Positions 45,237 through 53,552 of a stretch of 64,000 bases of DNA are shown here, one piece after another. The stretch's first letter is position 1; each line of letters begins with the position of its first letter. Source of the stretch: Adhaeribacter radiodurans (GTDB lineage Bacteria > Bacteroidota > Bacteroidia > Cytophagales > Hymenobacteraceae); contig NZ_CP055153.1 in assembly GCF_014075995.1 (NCBI RefSeq), positions 1,178,001-1,242,000 of the forward strand. Reading direction: 5' to 3'. The translations under genes were made by a program, and so were the position numbers. The notes under the pieces were generated by a model. The model saw only the letters and a program-made list of their open reading frames with translations. It did no database searches and was not told where the DNA came from.

Positions 45237-46031
45237 TTACAAAATAGATCGGATTAAACCGCCATCAGCACGGATGGAAGCGCCATTGGTAGCAGCAGAA
45301 AGCGGGCTGGCAAAATAAGCAACGGTATCGGCAATTTCTTCTACCTCAGCGAAACGCCGCAAAAGCGAAGTAGGCCGCATGTGGTTAAAGAAATCTACTT
45401 CTACCTGATCTACGTTAGTGTTGCCCGCCTTAGCCAAATCTTCTATAAAACCGCCTACTCCTCTAGACCGGGTAGGTCCGGGTAAAATGGAATTTACTGT
45501 AACCTGGGTGCCCTTGGTTAGTTCGGCCAGGCCGCGGCTAATAGCTACTTGAGCGGTTTTGGTCATGCCATAATGAATCATCTCATCCGGGATAAACACG
45601 GCCGACTCGCTGGAAATAAAAATTATCCGGCCCCAATTTTTAGTTAGCATTTTCGGGAAGTAATGCCGGCACAACCGAACTCCGCTCATAACGTTTACTT
45701 CAAAAAAACGGAACCAATCTTCATCCGGAATCTCCGCAAAAGGTTTCGGTTCAAAAATGCCGACGTTGTTAATTAAAATGTCTACTTCCGGAAGCGCTTG
45801 CAGCAACTTATCTACGTCTTCTACTTTCGAGAAATCAGCCGCAATACCGGAAACCTGGGCTTGGGTAAATTCAGATTGTAATTGCTTTACCGCCTGATCT
45901 ACATTTTCCGGAGTACGGCCGTTTAGTACTACCTGGGCGCCTTCTGCCAAAAGTCTTCTGACAATGGCAAAACCTATTCCGGCGGTTGAGCCACTTACAA
46001 ATGCTATTTTATCTTTGATTTTTAAATCCAT
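45237..46031 (-). CDS. Short-chain dehydrogenase/reductase
   Basis: The protein has 264 residues, classical SDR. The cofactor motif is SGSTAGIGFAIVRRLL (TGxxxGIG type), with NNVGIFEPKPF (NNAG equivalent), Ser in IIFISSESAVFI and the YxxxK pair in MIHYGMTKTAQVAISRGLAEL. Arg of NGRTPENV after beta-2 suggests NADP preference. Substrate unknown. It is a single minus-strand gene, and I saw no promoter in the 46032-46355 spacer. Confidence 0.92.
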   Translation of the reverse strand: MDLKIKDKIAFVSGSTAGIGFAIVRRLLAEGAQVVLNGRTPENVDQAVKQLQSEFTQAQVSGIAADFSKVEDVDKLLQALPEVDILINNVGIFEPKPFAEIPDEDWFRFFEVNVMSGVRLCRHYFPKMLTKNWGRIIFISSESAVFIPDEMIHYGMTKTAQVAISRGLAELTKGTQVTVNSILPGPTRSRGVGGFIEDLAKAGNTNVDQVEVDFFNHMRPTSLLRRFAEVEEIADTVAYFASPLSAATNGASIRADGGLIRSIL

Positions 46032-46355
46032 TTTTACTAAATTTTATGTGTTGCAGAATTTGAAAGCTAATTTAAACGGGAAGACTAACCAGTCAGATTC
46101 TTTTGGGAGTTAACAAAACAGTGGATTATTTGTTGTAGAAGAGAGTATTTGGTAAATCTTTTCCGGAAGAATAAGTATACTAAATATATTATAACGCGTA
46201 TGTAAACCTAATACCAGACCTGACTGAGGTAGGAAAGTTGGCAGTATTGCTGGAACGATAAGAAGCGCCGGAAAACGGATGGAGCCAACGTAAGGAAATT
46301 AAACGGGTTGGGTTTAGCAGGAAATAATTTATACAACTATAAATCTTAATAAGCT
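46032..46355. other. Intergenic region between divergent genes, nothing recognised
   Basis: The region separates the divergent SDR and DUF4199 genes and must hold both promoters. There is a higher-GC stretch about 46220-46320, without an ORF or a clear hairpin. No TAnnTTTG element is convincing. Confidence 0.4.
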
Positions 46356-46820
46356 ATGGCTAATACTACCATTTCCACCGAAAGTTTTGGCATTCGTTAC
46401 GGCATTATTGCCGCTGCTGCCATGATTGCTTACTTCCTGTTTATTAATGTTGTTAATTTACAAGACCTTGAAATTGTACGGTTTGCCAGTAATATTTTTA
46501 TTTTGGTAGCCGTAATTTGGGCCATTAATGCTTATAGGCAACGTTATCACGGCTCAGTACCTTACTTACCCGGCTTGGCTATTGGTTTTCTGGTTGGGTT
46601 GGTTAGTTCAGTTATATACGCGTTTTTTATCTATGTGTACGCCAAGTTCCTGAACCCGGATTATGCTACTGTTTTAAAAACCCAGGATTATTACGGTTCG
46701 GTATTATCGCCGATGATGCTGGCAGGCGCTATCACAATTTTAGGTACAGCCGTAGGTACCATGACCGGTTATATCATGATGATGGCTTACGATAATTCCG
46801 GAGCCCGAACTACAGATTAA
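46356..46820 (+). CDS. DUF4199 family membrane protein
   Basis: The protein has 154 residues with four hydrophobic segments (about 12-35, 40-60, 75-98, 122-145). Short linkers include AINAYRQRYHGSVPYLPGLA and YAKFLNPDYATVLKTQDYYG. This matches the Bacteroidota DUF4199 topology and central YxxN/K pattern as I know it. Function is unknown. A terminator follows 27 bases after the stop, so the gene is monocistronic. Confidence 0.85.
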   Translation: MANTTISTESFGIRYGIIAAAAMIAYFLFINVVNLQDLEIVRFASNIFILVAVIWAINAYRQRYHGSVPYLPGLAIGFLVGLVSSVIYAFFIYVYAKFLNPDYATVLKTQDYYGSVLSPMMLAGAITILGTAVGTMTGYIMMMAYDNSGARTTD

Positions 46821-46847
46821 AGCAGATGAATTAAATTTTGAATTTAT

Positions 46848-46874
46848 AAAACCGGGAATAACACCGGTTTTTTT
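46848..46874 (+). terminator. Terminator after the DUF4199 gene
   Basis: AAAACCGG and CCGGTTTT pair over eight bases around an eight-base loop, and a T run follows (46868-46874). Confidence 0.8.
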
Positions 46875-47250
46875 ATGCGCATCCTGTTAGGTATATCTTT
46901 GCTTTCTGTTTAATTAAAACCATTTCCTTTAGCTCAATTTGCTAAACTCAACAAGTCGGTTAACTTCTTGTACTAGTTTGCTTTTTAGGATTAGGAAGCT
47001 AAGAAAAAGATAGCAGTTTGGCTGTGGAGGGCCTTCTAAGGTTCCGGTTCTGCACAGCAGAATTCCAACTCAAGCAGGAAAGGAAGCTTAGACAGCACGA
47101 AAGAGCCAAACGAGGACCGCCGGTGCCGGCAAACTTAGACCGTTGAACCGCATCAGTACCGCCAACTGGAGCCTTACAAAGGCTCCACAAATAATCCTCT
47201 TATAGAAAGATAGATTAGAAACAGTTTGTTGACAATACTTGGTATAATTA
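46875..47250. other. GC-richer non-coding segment with hairpins, possible RNA or repeat relic
   Basis: No credible protein is encoded. About 46990-47190 is clearly GC-richer than the flanks and carries perfect small hairpins: TGGAGCC-TTACAAA-GGCTCCA at 47167-47187 and GCCGG-TG-CCGGC near 47121-47132. Open frames on the minus strand here look like spurious reading of a structured sequence. It may be an RNA gene or a degraded mobile repeat. Confidence 0.35.
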
Positions 47251-48012
47251 CTAAATAAAAAACAAGTTTCCTTCTTTAAGGCCAGCCTCATACTTTTCTT
47301 TATCAAACCGGTACAAATAAGGCGATTTATGGGCCCCACCTTTCCGGCGAGTAGGGAGCCGTTCTAAAATCCCTAAACCCAGCAGCTTTCTTTGGAAATT
47401 CCGAGGATCTAGTTTGCGGTCCAGGATGGTTTCGTAGAGCTTTTGCAGTTCGGGTAAGGTAAATTCGTGGGGTAGTAAATTGTAACCAATGGGTTGCCAG
47501 CTAAGTTGGTGGCGTAAGGCTTGCAGCGCCACCTGAATAATGTGATTATGATCAAAAAGTAATTTCGGAATATCCTGAATATCCCACCATTGGCATTCAT
47601 CGGTGTAGGCATCTGGGGTAGGAGTAACGCTGGAATAATCGACTAAGGCATAATAACCAATAGAAACCGCCCGCTCGTACCAGAGATTGGGATCGAAAAT
47701 CAGTTTTAATTTTTCCTGAATTTCGGCCCGATTGTAACGTTCTACTTCGCCAAAAACATGAAATTGCTGCAGAAAAATCTGATCCAAACCGGTTCGTTCT
47801 TTTAAGATCCGTTGAGCTGCGGCATTTACCGATTCGTTTTGCCGGACGGGACCACCCGGTAAACTCCATTCCTGAGTATTTTTCCAGCGCAGCAGCAACA
47901 CCCGCAACTGATTATTATGAAAACCTAAAATAATGCAATCTAAGGTAAGTTGGGGAATCAACGAGGTATTTTCATCCGCAAATTTTGGGTCGGATTCCTT
48001 TTGTTTAGTCAT
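47251..48012 (-). CDS. Nudix/winged-helix transcriptional regulator (NrtR/AraR-like)
   Basis: The protein has 253 residues. A Nudix-fold domain (about 20-160) is fused to a C-terminal winged helix (about 175-245) with FTLPELQKLYETILDRKLDPRNFQRKLLGLG and ILERLPTRRKGGAHKSPYLYRF. The Nudix box, starting GPVRQNESVNAAAQ, keeps Gly and Glu60 and Arg68 but has ILKERTGL instead of E-x-E-E, so it is probably not catalytic. Such proteins sense ADP-ribose or sugars and repress DNA; in Bacteroidota, AraR controls arabinose genes. It is divergent from an esterase cluster, and two matching operators lie between. Confidence 0.88.
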   Translation of the reverse strand: MTKQKESDPKFADENTSLIPQLTLDCIILGFHNNQLRVLLLRWKNTQEWSLPGGPVRQNESVNAAAQRILKERTGLDQIFLQQFHVFGEVERYNRAEIQEKLKLIFDPNLWYERAVSIGYYALVDYSSVTPTPDAYTDECQWWDIQDIPKLLFDHNHIIQVALQALRHQLSWQPIGYNLLPHEFTLPELQKLYETILDRKLDPRNFQRKLLGLGILERLPTRRKGGAHKSPYLYRFDKEKYEAGLKEGNLFFI

Positions 48013-48031
48013 TCAGTAAAATGATTTTTAT

Positions 48032-48048
48032 TATGTTACTTTGACATA
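48032..48048. promoter_or_regulatory. Regulator operator copy 1
   Basis: TATGTTACTTTGACATA is an imperfect palindrome ending TATGT and ACATA. It matches the reverse complement of copy 2 in 16 of 17 bases. The role is inferred from its position between the Nudix regulator and the esterase genes. Confidence 0.6.
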
Positions 48049-48069
48049 TTCAAAAAAAGTTTCTATTAT

Positions 48070-48086
48070 TATGTCAAAATAACATA
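48070..48086. promoter_or_regulatory. Regulator operator copy 2
   Basis: TATGTCAAAATAACATA is the inverted counterpart of copy 1, with 38 bases centre to centre. Paired inverted sites of this kind are typical of a dimeric repressor covering two divergent promoters. Confidence 0.6.
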
Positions 48087-48126
48087 ATATAATTGAATCT
48101 TCTGTTCTAATCTAATTTAATTCCGC

Positions 48127-49782
48127 ATGGGTATGGTAAAAAAGTTTGTTTTTTGTTTTCTGGTAACTCTCCCACTGTTGTCGTTCACTTACGCGCAAAG
48201 TAAAAGCAATACCGGGTTGAGTGCGAACCAGGCTAAAACCGCGAATGGTCTGGTAGAAGGAACGCAGGAAAAAAGCGGCATTCGGGTGTTTAAAGGTTTG
48301 CCTTTTGCGGCACCTCCGGTAGGCGAATTCCGTTGGCGGGAACCACAACCCGTTAAAAATTGGTCGGGAGTACGGCCGGCCAAGCAATTTGGCCCTAGAG
48401 CTATGCAGTTAGCCGTATTCGGCGACATGGGTTTCCGCTCCAACGGCATGAACGAAGATTGTTTGTACCTGAACGTTTGGACGCCGGCTAAAACCGGTAA
48501 AGAAAAACTGCCGGTACTCGTTTACTTTTTTGGTGGTGGCTTTGTGGCCGGCGATGGTTCTGAACCTCGTTACGATGGCGAGAGTATGGCTAAAAAAGGC
48601 ATGGTAGCAGTTACAATTAATTACCGACTTGGCGTATTCGGCTTTATGTCGCATCCCGAATTAACAAAAGAATCCCCGCATCACGCTTCCGGCAACTACG
48701 GTTACCTCGACCAGAATGCCGCTTTGCGATGGGTAAAACAAAATATTGCGGCTTTTGGCGGCGACCCGGCCAAAGTAACTATTGCCGGCGAATCGGCAGG
48801 TTCTATTTCGGTGAGCGCGCAAATGGCTTCGCCTTTATCTAAAGGATTATTCGCGCAAGCTATAGGGGAGAGCGGTGCTGCCGTTAATTCTGGTTTAGAT
48901 CCTGTTCCATTGGCCGAAGGCGAACAACAAGGAATAAAATTTGCCACTAATCAAGGCGCGAGTACATTAGCTGCTTTGCGGGCTATGCCAGCTCAGCAAT
49001 TGTTAGAGGCGGCCGGTAAACTAGGAATTCCGGGTTTCCATTCTACTATCGATAATTATTTCTTCCCCAAATCGGCTACGGCAATTTTTAGTGCCGGCGA
49101 ACAATCCAAGGTGCCGTTATTAGCCGGCTGGAACTCCGAAGAAATGACGCCTATGTTTGTACTCGGGCGAGAAAAACCAACTCCGGAAAATTTTAAAGCC
49201 GCCGTGGAGAAAATGTACGCGGGTCAAGCCAATGAAATTTTAAAAGCTTACCCGGGCACTACCGAAGAAGAAGTTTTACAATCGGCTACAAACCTGGCCA
49301 GTGACCGCTTTATTGCTTACAGTACCTGGAAGTGGTTAGATTTACACAGCCAAACCAGTGGTAAACCGGTATACCGTTATTTGTTTTCCCGCCCAAGACC
49401 TGCTATGACGCCGGAAATGGGTAATGCTTCGGCTGGTTTAGCGGGAGGAGTAGTGAAAGATAATTCGGCCAATGCGGTTACTTTGCCCCCTGCTAAAGGA
49501 GCTGTACACGCCGCAGAAATTGAATACGCATTAGGTAATTTGCCCTACAATAAAGTCTACGCCTGGACACCGGAAGATTACAAAGTTTCGAAAACCATGC
49601 AAAGCTACTTCGCTAATTTTATTAAAACAGGTAATCCTAACGGAACTGGCCTACCTAACTGGCCGGCTATGAAACCGGGTAGCCCGGCTCAGGTAATGAA
49701 TCTGGATGTAAATACAAAAGCTGAAGCAGACCAAACCCGGGAGCGTTACCAATTACTGGATCAACTCCAGACTAAAAAGTAA
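48127..49782 (+). CDS. Secreted type B carboxylesterase 1
   Basis: The protein has 551 residues (MGMVKKFVFCFLVTLPLLSF, signal cleavage near TYAQ; ATG 48133 would shorten it by two residues). The alpha/beta-hydrolase of the carboxylesterase/lipase family shows GLPFAAPPVGEFRWREP, NEDCLYLNVWTP, VLVYFFGGGFVAGD and the nucleophile Ser223 in GESAGSISV. The catalytic His lies in GAVHAAEIEYALG. It should cut ester bonds of exported or surface substrates. It heads the plus-strand esterase set opposite the Nudix regulator and has a close paralogue at 51866. Confidence 0.94.
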   Translation: MGMVKKFVFCFLVTLPLLSFTYAQSKSNTGLSANQAKTANGLVEGTQEKSGIRVFKGLPFAAPPVGEFRWREPQPVKNWSGVRPAKQFGPRAMQLAVFGDMGFRSNGMNEDCLYLNVWTPAKTGKEKLPVLVYFFGGGFVAGDGSEPRYDGESMAKKGMVAVTINYRLGVFGFMSHPELTKESPHHASGNYGYLDQNAALRWVKQNIAAFGGDPAKVTIAGESAGSISVSAQMASPLSKGLFAQAIGESGAAVNSGLDPVPLAEGEQQGIKFATNQGASTLAALRAMPAQQLLEAAGKLGIPGFHSTIDNYFFPKSATAIFSAGEQSKVPLLAGWNSEEMTPMFVLGREKPTPENFKAAVEKMYAGQANEILKAYPGTTEEEVLQSATNLASDRFIAYSTWKWLDLHSQTSGKPVYRYLFSRPRPAMTPEMGNASAGLAGGVVKDNSANAVTLPPAKGAVHAAEIEYALGNLPYNKVYAWTPEDYKVSKTMQSYFANFIKTGNPNGTGLPNWPAMKPGSPAQVMNLDVNTKAEADQTRERYQLLDQLQTKK

Positions 49783-49798
49783 ATTTTTTAAACAAAAC

Positions 49799-49855
49799 TG
49801 TAACAAAGGAAAACCTGAGACTCCTGGTTTTGGGCTCAGGTTTTCCTTTGTTACA
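49799..49855 (+). terminator. Very long perfect hairpin after esterase gene 1
   Basis: The arms at 49799-49819 and 49835-49855 pair perfectly for 21 bases, with a 15-base loop. The inner part is rich in A/T and G-C pairs, but there is no T run afterwards. It may be a terminator, an mRNA stabiliser, or a relic of a mobile repeat. Confidence 0.7.
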
Positions 49856-50014
49856 ATGCACTCCCTTTCATTTCTTAACACTAACCAACTTTTAAATTTA
49901 CTGACTCAAAGTTTTTTTATAGAGCAAATTGCATCCGTAGGTCTTACAAACAGAAATTATCTCGCTTTTCAGTAAATAATCTTTACTTTTCCTTCTACTT
50001 ACCAAATTAAATTT

Positions 50015-50890
50015 ATGAAATTTTTATACTCTTTTCTTTTAGCAATTTTATTACTGCCCGCCGGTTATGTTTCCGCTGCCAAAGTAGATTCGCTGGATAT
50101 TCCGAGTGCAGCCATGAACAAAACGTATAAGGCCGCGGTGGTGCTGCCAAATGCTTATGCCAAAAGTAAAGCTGCTTTTCCGGTGCTGTACTTATTGCAC
50201 GGTGGGGGCGGGCATTTCAGCGATTGGCTCCGGCAAACTCCCGATAAGCAATTACTGCATAAATTAGCCGATCAGTACAAGATTATTATTGTAACTCCCG
50301 AAGGCGAAAGATTAGGAGGTTATTTAGATAGCCCTTTCCAGAAAGATAATCTCTTCGAAACATACATTACCAAAGAAGTAATTACTAAAATTGATAATAC
50401 CTACCGTACTATTCGCGACCGTAAGGGCCGGGTAATTACGGGTTTAAGTATGGGCGGTCACGGCTCACTTTACCTGGCTACCCGACACCCCGATCTTTAC
50501 TGCGCGGCCGGTAGCATGAGTGGTGCACTGGATTTGAACTCCGCCAATTGGAAAATAACGCCGGAATTTGCTAAGCAAATTGAACCCGGCTTTACGCGTA
50601 TTTTAGGCCCATTAGGTTCCAAGCCCGATTATTACGCGGCTAATTCGGTGGTGTACATGACTAATAAAATGAAGGAGAACGACGTAAAATTAATTATTGA
50701 TTGTGGAGTAGATGATTTTTTAATTGAGCCCAACCGGGAACTACACCGGCGGCTGGTTTACGAGAAAGTTCCGCACGATTATACCGAACGACCAGGAGGC
50801 CATACCTGGGATTATTGGGAAAACTCTTTACCGAATCACATACTTTTCTTCTATCAGATTTTGAAAAATAACAGCGTGGCGGTACTTTAA
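50015..50890 (+). CDS. Secreted esterase-D-family hydrolase 1
   Basis: The protein has 291 residues with a signal peptide (MKFLYSFLLAILLLPAGYVS, cleavage near AA). The Esterase-D/feruloyl-esterase type alpha/beta-hydrolase shows FPVLYLLHGGGGHFSDWLR (oxyanion-hole block), nucleophile Ser145 in TGLSMGGHGSLYLA, Asp in CGVDDFLIEPNRELH and His in RPGGHTWDYWENSL. Relatives remove acetyl or feruloyl groups from plant cell-wall sugars. It is followed after 76 bases by a paralogue. The substrate is inferred from the family. Confidence 0.92.
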   Translation: MKFLYSFLLAILLLPAGYVSAAKVDSLDIPSAAMNKTYKAAVVLPNAYAKSKAAFPVLYLLHGGGGHFSDWLRQTPDKQLLHKLADQYKIIIVTPEGERLGGYLDSPFQKDNLFETYITKEVITKIDNTYRTIRDRKGRVITGLSMGGHGSLYLATRHPDLYCAAGSMSGALDLNSANWKITPEFAKQIEPGFTRILGPLGSKPDYYAANSVVYMTNKMKENDVKLIIDCGVDDFLIEPNRELHRRLVYEKVPHDYTERPGGHTWDYWENSLPNHILFFYQILKNNSVAVL

Positions 50891-50966
50891 AAATTACTTT
50901 TTGAATAGATATGCCTACGTTGATTTTGTCACCGGGAGCTTAGTAGAATCTAATTGTTTATTTAAC

Positions 50967-51854
50967 ATGAATTTAGTAAAAAATTTATTGCTGGTTGGTT
51001 TTAGCTGGTGCTTTTTTGCTTCTACCAGTCAGGCGGCTAAGGTAGATACCCTGGATATTTCCAGTAAAGTAATGCAGAAAAATATCCGGGCCGCCGTGGT
51101 TCTGCCGGCCAGTTATAAAAAAGCTAAGAAGCCTTATCCCGTGTTGTATTTGCTGCATGGGGGCACTGGTAATTTCCGCGATTGGTTAACGAAAACTCCG
51201 GATAAAACTTTGCTGCACCGCCTAGCTGATCAGTATAATTTAATAATTGTTACCCCAGACGGTGGCCCCACCAGTTATTATTTTGATAGCCCCCTGGATA
51301 AAACGAGCCAGTACGAAACGTTTATTTCAAAAGAACTACTCGAAAAAATAGATGGCACTTACCGCACGGTGCACGAGCGAAAAGGTAGAATAATTGCTGG
51401 TCTTTCTATGGGCGGCCACGGCGCTATTTATATTGCCACCAAACATCCGGATCTTTACTGTGCCGCTGGTAGCATGAGTGGGGTAATGAATATTAATACA
51501 GCTACCTGGAAAGTACCAGCTGAGTTTGCCCAATCGCGGGCACAAAATTTTGCGCGTTTGCTGGGAGCACCGCAAGATTCTTTAAATCCTTATTCTGCTT
51601 ATACCGCCGTAGGAATGACCGACCAGATAAAGGCGAGTGGTTTAAAATTGATTTTTGACTGCGGGGTAGATGATTTTTTAATTGAACCTAACCGCGATTT
51701 ACACCGGCGTTTAACTGCCAACAAAACCCCGCACGATTATACCGAAAGACCCGGCGGACACACCTGGCAATATTGGGAAAATGCCTTACCTTACCAATTG
51801 ATATTTTTTCATAAAGTACTAGTGGCAAATGGTGTTGCCATTCCTTTGTCTTAA
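50967..51854 (+). CDS. Secreted esterase-D-family hydrolase 2
   Basis: From ATG 50967 the protein has 295 residues with a good signal peptide (MNLVKNLLLVGFSWCFFAST, cleavage near SQA); a TTG at 50901 would give a non-signal N terminus and is rejected. It is a tandem paralogue of the 50015 gene: YPVLYLLHGGTGNFRDWLT, Ser147 in GLSMGGHGAIYIA, CGVDDFLIEPNRDLH and RPGGHTWQYWENAL. The duplication with substitutions between the two suggests different acyl or sugar preferences. Carboxylesterase 2 follows after 11 bases, so the genes are co-transcribed. Confidence 0.92.
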   Translation: MNLVKNLLLVGFSWCFFASTSQAAKVDTLDISSKVMQKNIRAAVVLPASYKKAKKPYPVLYLLHGGTGNFRDWLTKTPDKTLLHRLADQYNLIIVTPDGGPTSYYFDSPLDKTSQYETFISKELLEKIDGTYRTVHERKGRIIAGLSMGGHGAIYIATKHPDLYCAAGSMSGVMNINTATWKVPAEFAQSRAQNFARLLGAPQDSLNPYSAYTAVGMTDQIKASGLKLIFDCGVDDFLIEPNRDLHRRLTANKTPHDYTERPGGHTWQYWENALPYQLIFFHKVLVANGVAIPLS

Positions 51855-51865
51855 TTGATAACCTT

Positions 51866-53416
51866 ATGTTTGTGACCGTACAAATAGTAATTTATTTTTT
51901 ACTAAACTTCCTTTTTGCACCTGTTAATCCAAAGCCTCTTGCCCTGGGGGTTGTAAAAACGCAGGCTGGTTTAGTTTCCGGAATAAAAAATCAAGCGGGT
52001 GATGTAGCTATTTATAGGGGAATTCCATTTGCGGCCCCACCCATAAAAGACTTACGTTGGAAAGCTCCCCAACCCGTAAAACCTTGGTCGGGAGTGAAGC
52101 GCTGCGAAGTTTTTGGCCCTAGCCCCATGCAAGCTGATCCGGCCCCGTTTAGCATGTGGAGTGCTGAATTCTTAATTCCGAAAGAACCTATCAGCGAAGA
52201 TTGTTTGTACCTGAATGTTTGGTCGGGTGTGAAATCTGCTGCCGAAAAAAGACCGGTGCTGGTTTGGATTTACGGGGGAGGATTTAATAGTGGCGGCAGT
52301 GCCGTACCCATTTACGACGGCGAAGCCTTGGCTCAAAAAGGAATTGTGTTTGTAAGTATTAATTACCGGGTAGGAATTTTTGGTTTCTTTGCGCATCCGG
52401 ATTTAAGCAAAGAATCGGGTAAAAATGCTTCGGGAAATTACGGCTTACTGGATCAAATAGCGGCGTTGCAGTGGGTTCAGAAAAATATTGCGGCTTTTGG
52501 CGGCGATCCTAAGAATGTAACTATTGCTGGTCAATCGGCTGGGTCCATGAGTGTAAACTGCCTGGTTGCGTCGCCTTTAGCGAAAAATTTATTTGTAAAA
52601 GCCATTGCACAAAGCGGAGCCAATTTTTCAAGAGGTACTACTACCCTCCAGCAAGCCGAACAAGATGGTGTAAAACTAGCCCAAACGGTAAATGTTACCT
52701 CTCTGGCCGATTTAAGAGCTAAGCCAGCCAAAGAGTTAATGCAGCAAACGCAAGCCAGACGCGGGCCAATTATAGATGGTTATGTTTTACCAATGCCAAT
52801 AGCCGAAATATTTGCTGCTGGCCAAGAAAACAAAGTAGCTTTATTAACTGGCTGGAACGAAGACGAAGGTTTAGTATTTGGTCCGTTAAAAACCGCCGAG
52901 GAATTTCGGAAACAGGCCGAACAGCAATATGGAGCAGAAGCTAAAACATTTCTGGAACATTATCCGGCCGGGGATGAAGCCCAAGCTATTAATTCACAGT
53001 ACAGATTATCGCGGGATATGATTTTTGGCGTGCAAAATTATACTTGGGCCAATGTGCAAAGCCAGCAGGAAAAGCAAAAAGTTTTTGTTTATCGCTTTAC
53101 CCGCAAAGTACCGGCCACCGGCGAGTACGTTAAATACGGCGCTTTCCATACCGGAGAGGTGCCTTACGCTTATAACAACTTAAAATTCGTAGACCGGCCG
53201 TGGCAACCCGTAGATCAGCAATTAGCTAGTTCTATGTCTGCTTATTGGGCCAATTTTATTAAAAATGGAAATCCAAACGGAGCAGGTTTACCCGAATGGC
53301 CGGCTTATAATCCTAAAAATAACCAAATCATGATTTTAGACGAGAAACTTACTTCTCGGCCACTACCCGATAAATCAGCTTTAGATTTTATAGCAACTAA
53401 AATGGAAAGTAAATAG
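51866..53416 (+). CDS. Secreted type B carboxylesterase 2
   Basis: The protein has 516 residues with a short hydrophobic N-terminal signal (MFVTVQIVIYFLLNFLFAPV). It is the second carboxylesterase/lipase-family enzyme of the cluster: GIPFAAPPIKDLRWKAPQP, SEDCLYLNVWSG, VLVWIYGGGFNSGG, and Ser224 in IAGQSAGSMSV (Gln instead of Glu before the Ser). The catalytic His is probably in GAFHTGEVPYAYNN. The Glu to Gln change before the nucleophile Ser marks it off from paralogue 1. It is 11 bases downstream of the second esterase-D gene. Confidence 0.93.
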   Translation: MFVTVQIVIYFLLNFLFAPVNPKPLALGVVKTQAGLVSGIKNQAGDVAIYRGIPFAAPPIKDLRWKAPQPVKPWSGVKRCEVFGPSPMQADPAPFSMWSAEFLIPKEPISEDCLYLNVWSGVKSAAEKRPVLVWIYGGGFNSGGSAVPIYDGEALAQKGIVFVSINYRVGIFGFFAHPDLSKESGKNASGNYGLLDQIAALQWVQKNIAAFGGDPKNVTIAGQSAGSMSVNCLVASPLAKNLFVKAIAQSGANFSRGTTTLQQAEQDGVKLAQTVNVTSLADLRAKPAKELMQQTQARRGPIIDGYVLPMPIAEIFAAGQENKVALLTGWNEDEGLVFGPLKTAEEFRKQAEQQYGAEAKTFLEHYPAGDEAQAINSQYRLSRDMIFGVQNYTWANVQSQQEKQKVFVYRFTRKVPATGEYVKYGAFHTGEVPYAYNNLKFVDRPWQPVDQQLASSMSAYWANFIKNGNPNGAGLPEWPAYNPKNNQIMILDEKLTSRPLPDKSALDFIATKMESK

Positions 53417-53552
53417 CTAAATAAAGGAAAAGGCAGGTTTATTAAATACGTTTTCTGGTATTGTTATTCAACTTTATTGTTATTAGGCTTGAATCTGTAA
53501 GAAATAAACAATAGCTTTAATCGCACTTATTCAATTTTAAAATTAGATTTTC

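Noticed and set aside
47088-47339. Minus-strand 83-residue frame over the regulator end
   Set aside because: It overlaps the Nudix regulator in a different frame and runs into the GC-rich spacer; no domain or ribosome site.
48003-48023. BlaI half-site near the esterase cluster (ATTCAGTAAAATGA)
   Set aside because: Only one half is present; the two 17-bp sites nearby explain regulation better.
50901-50966. Upstream TTG start for esterase-D gene 2
   Set aside because: It would put 22 residues before a clean signal peptide; ATG 50967 is much better.
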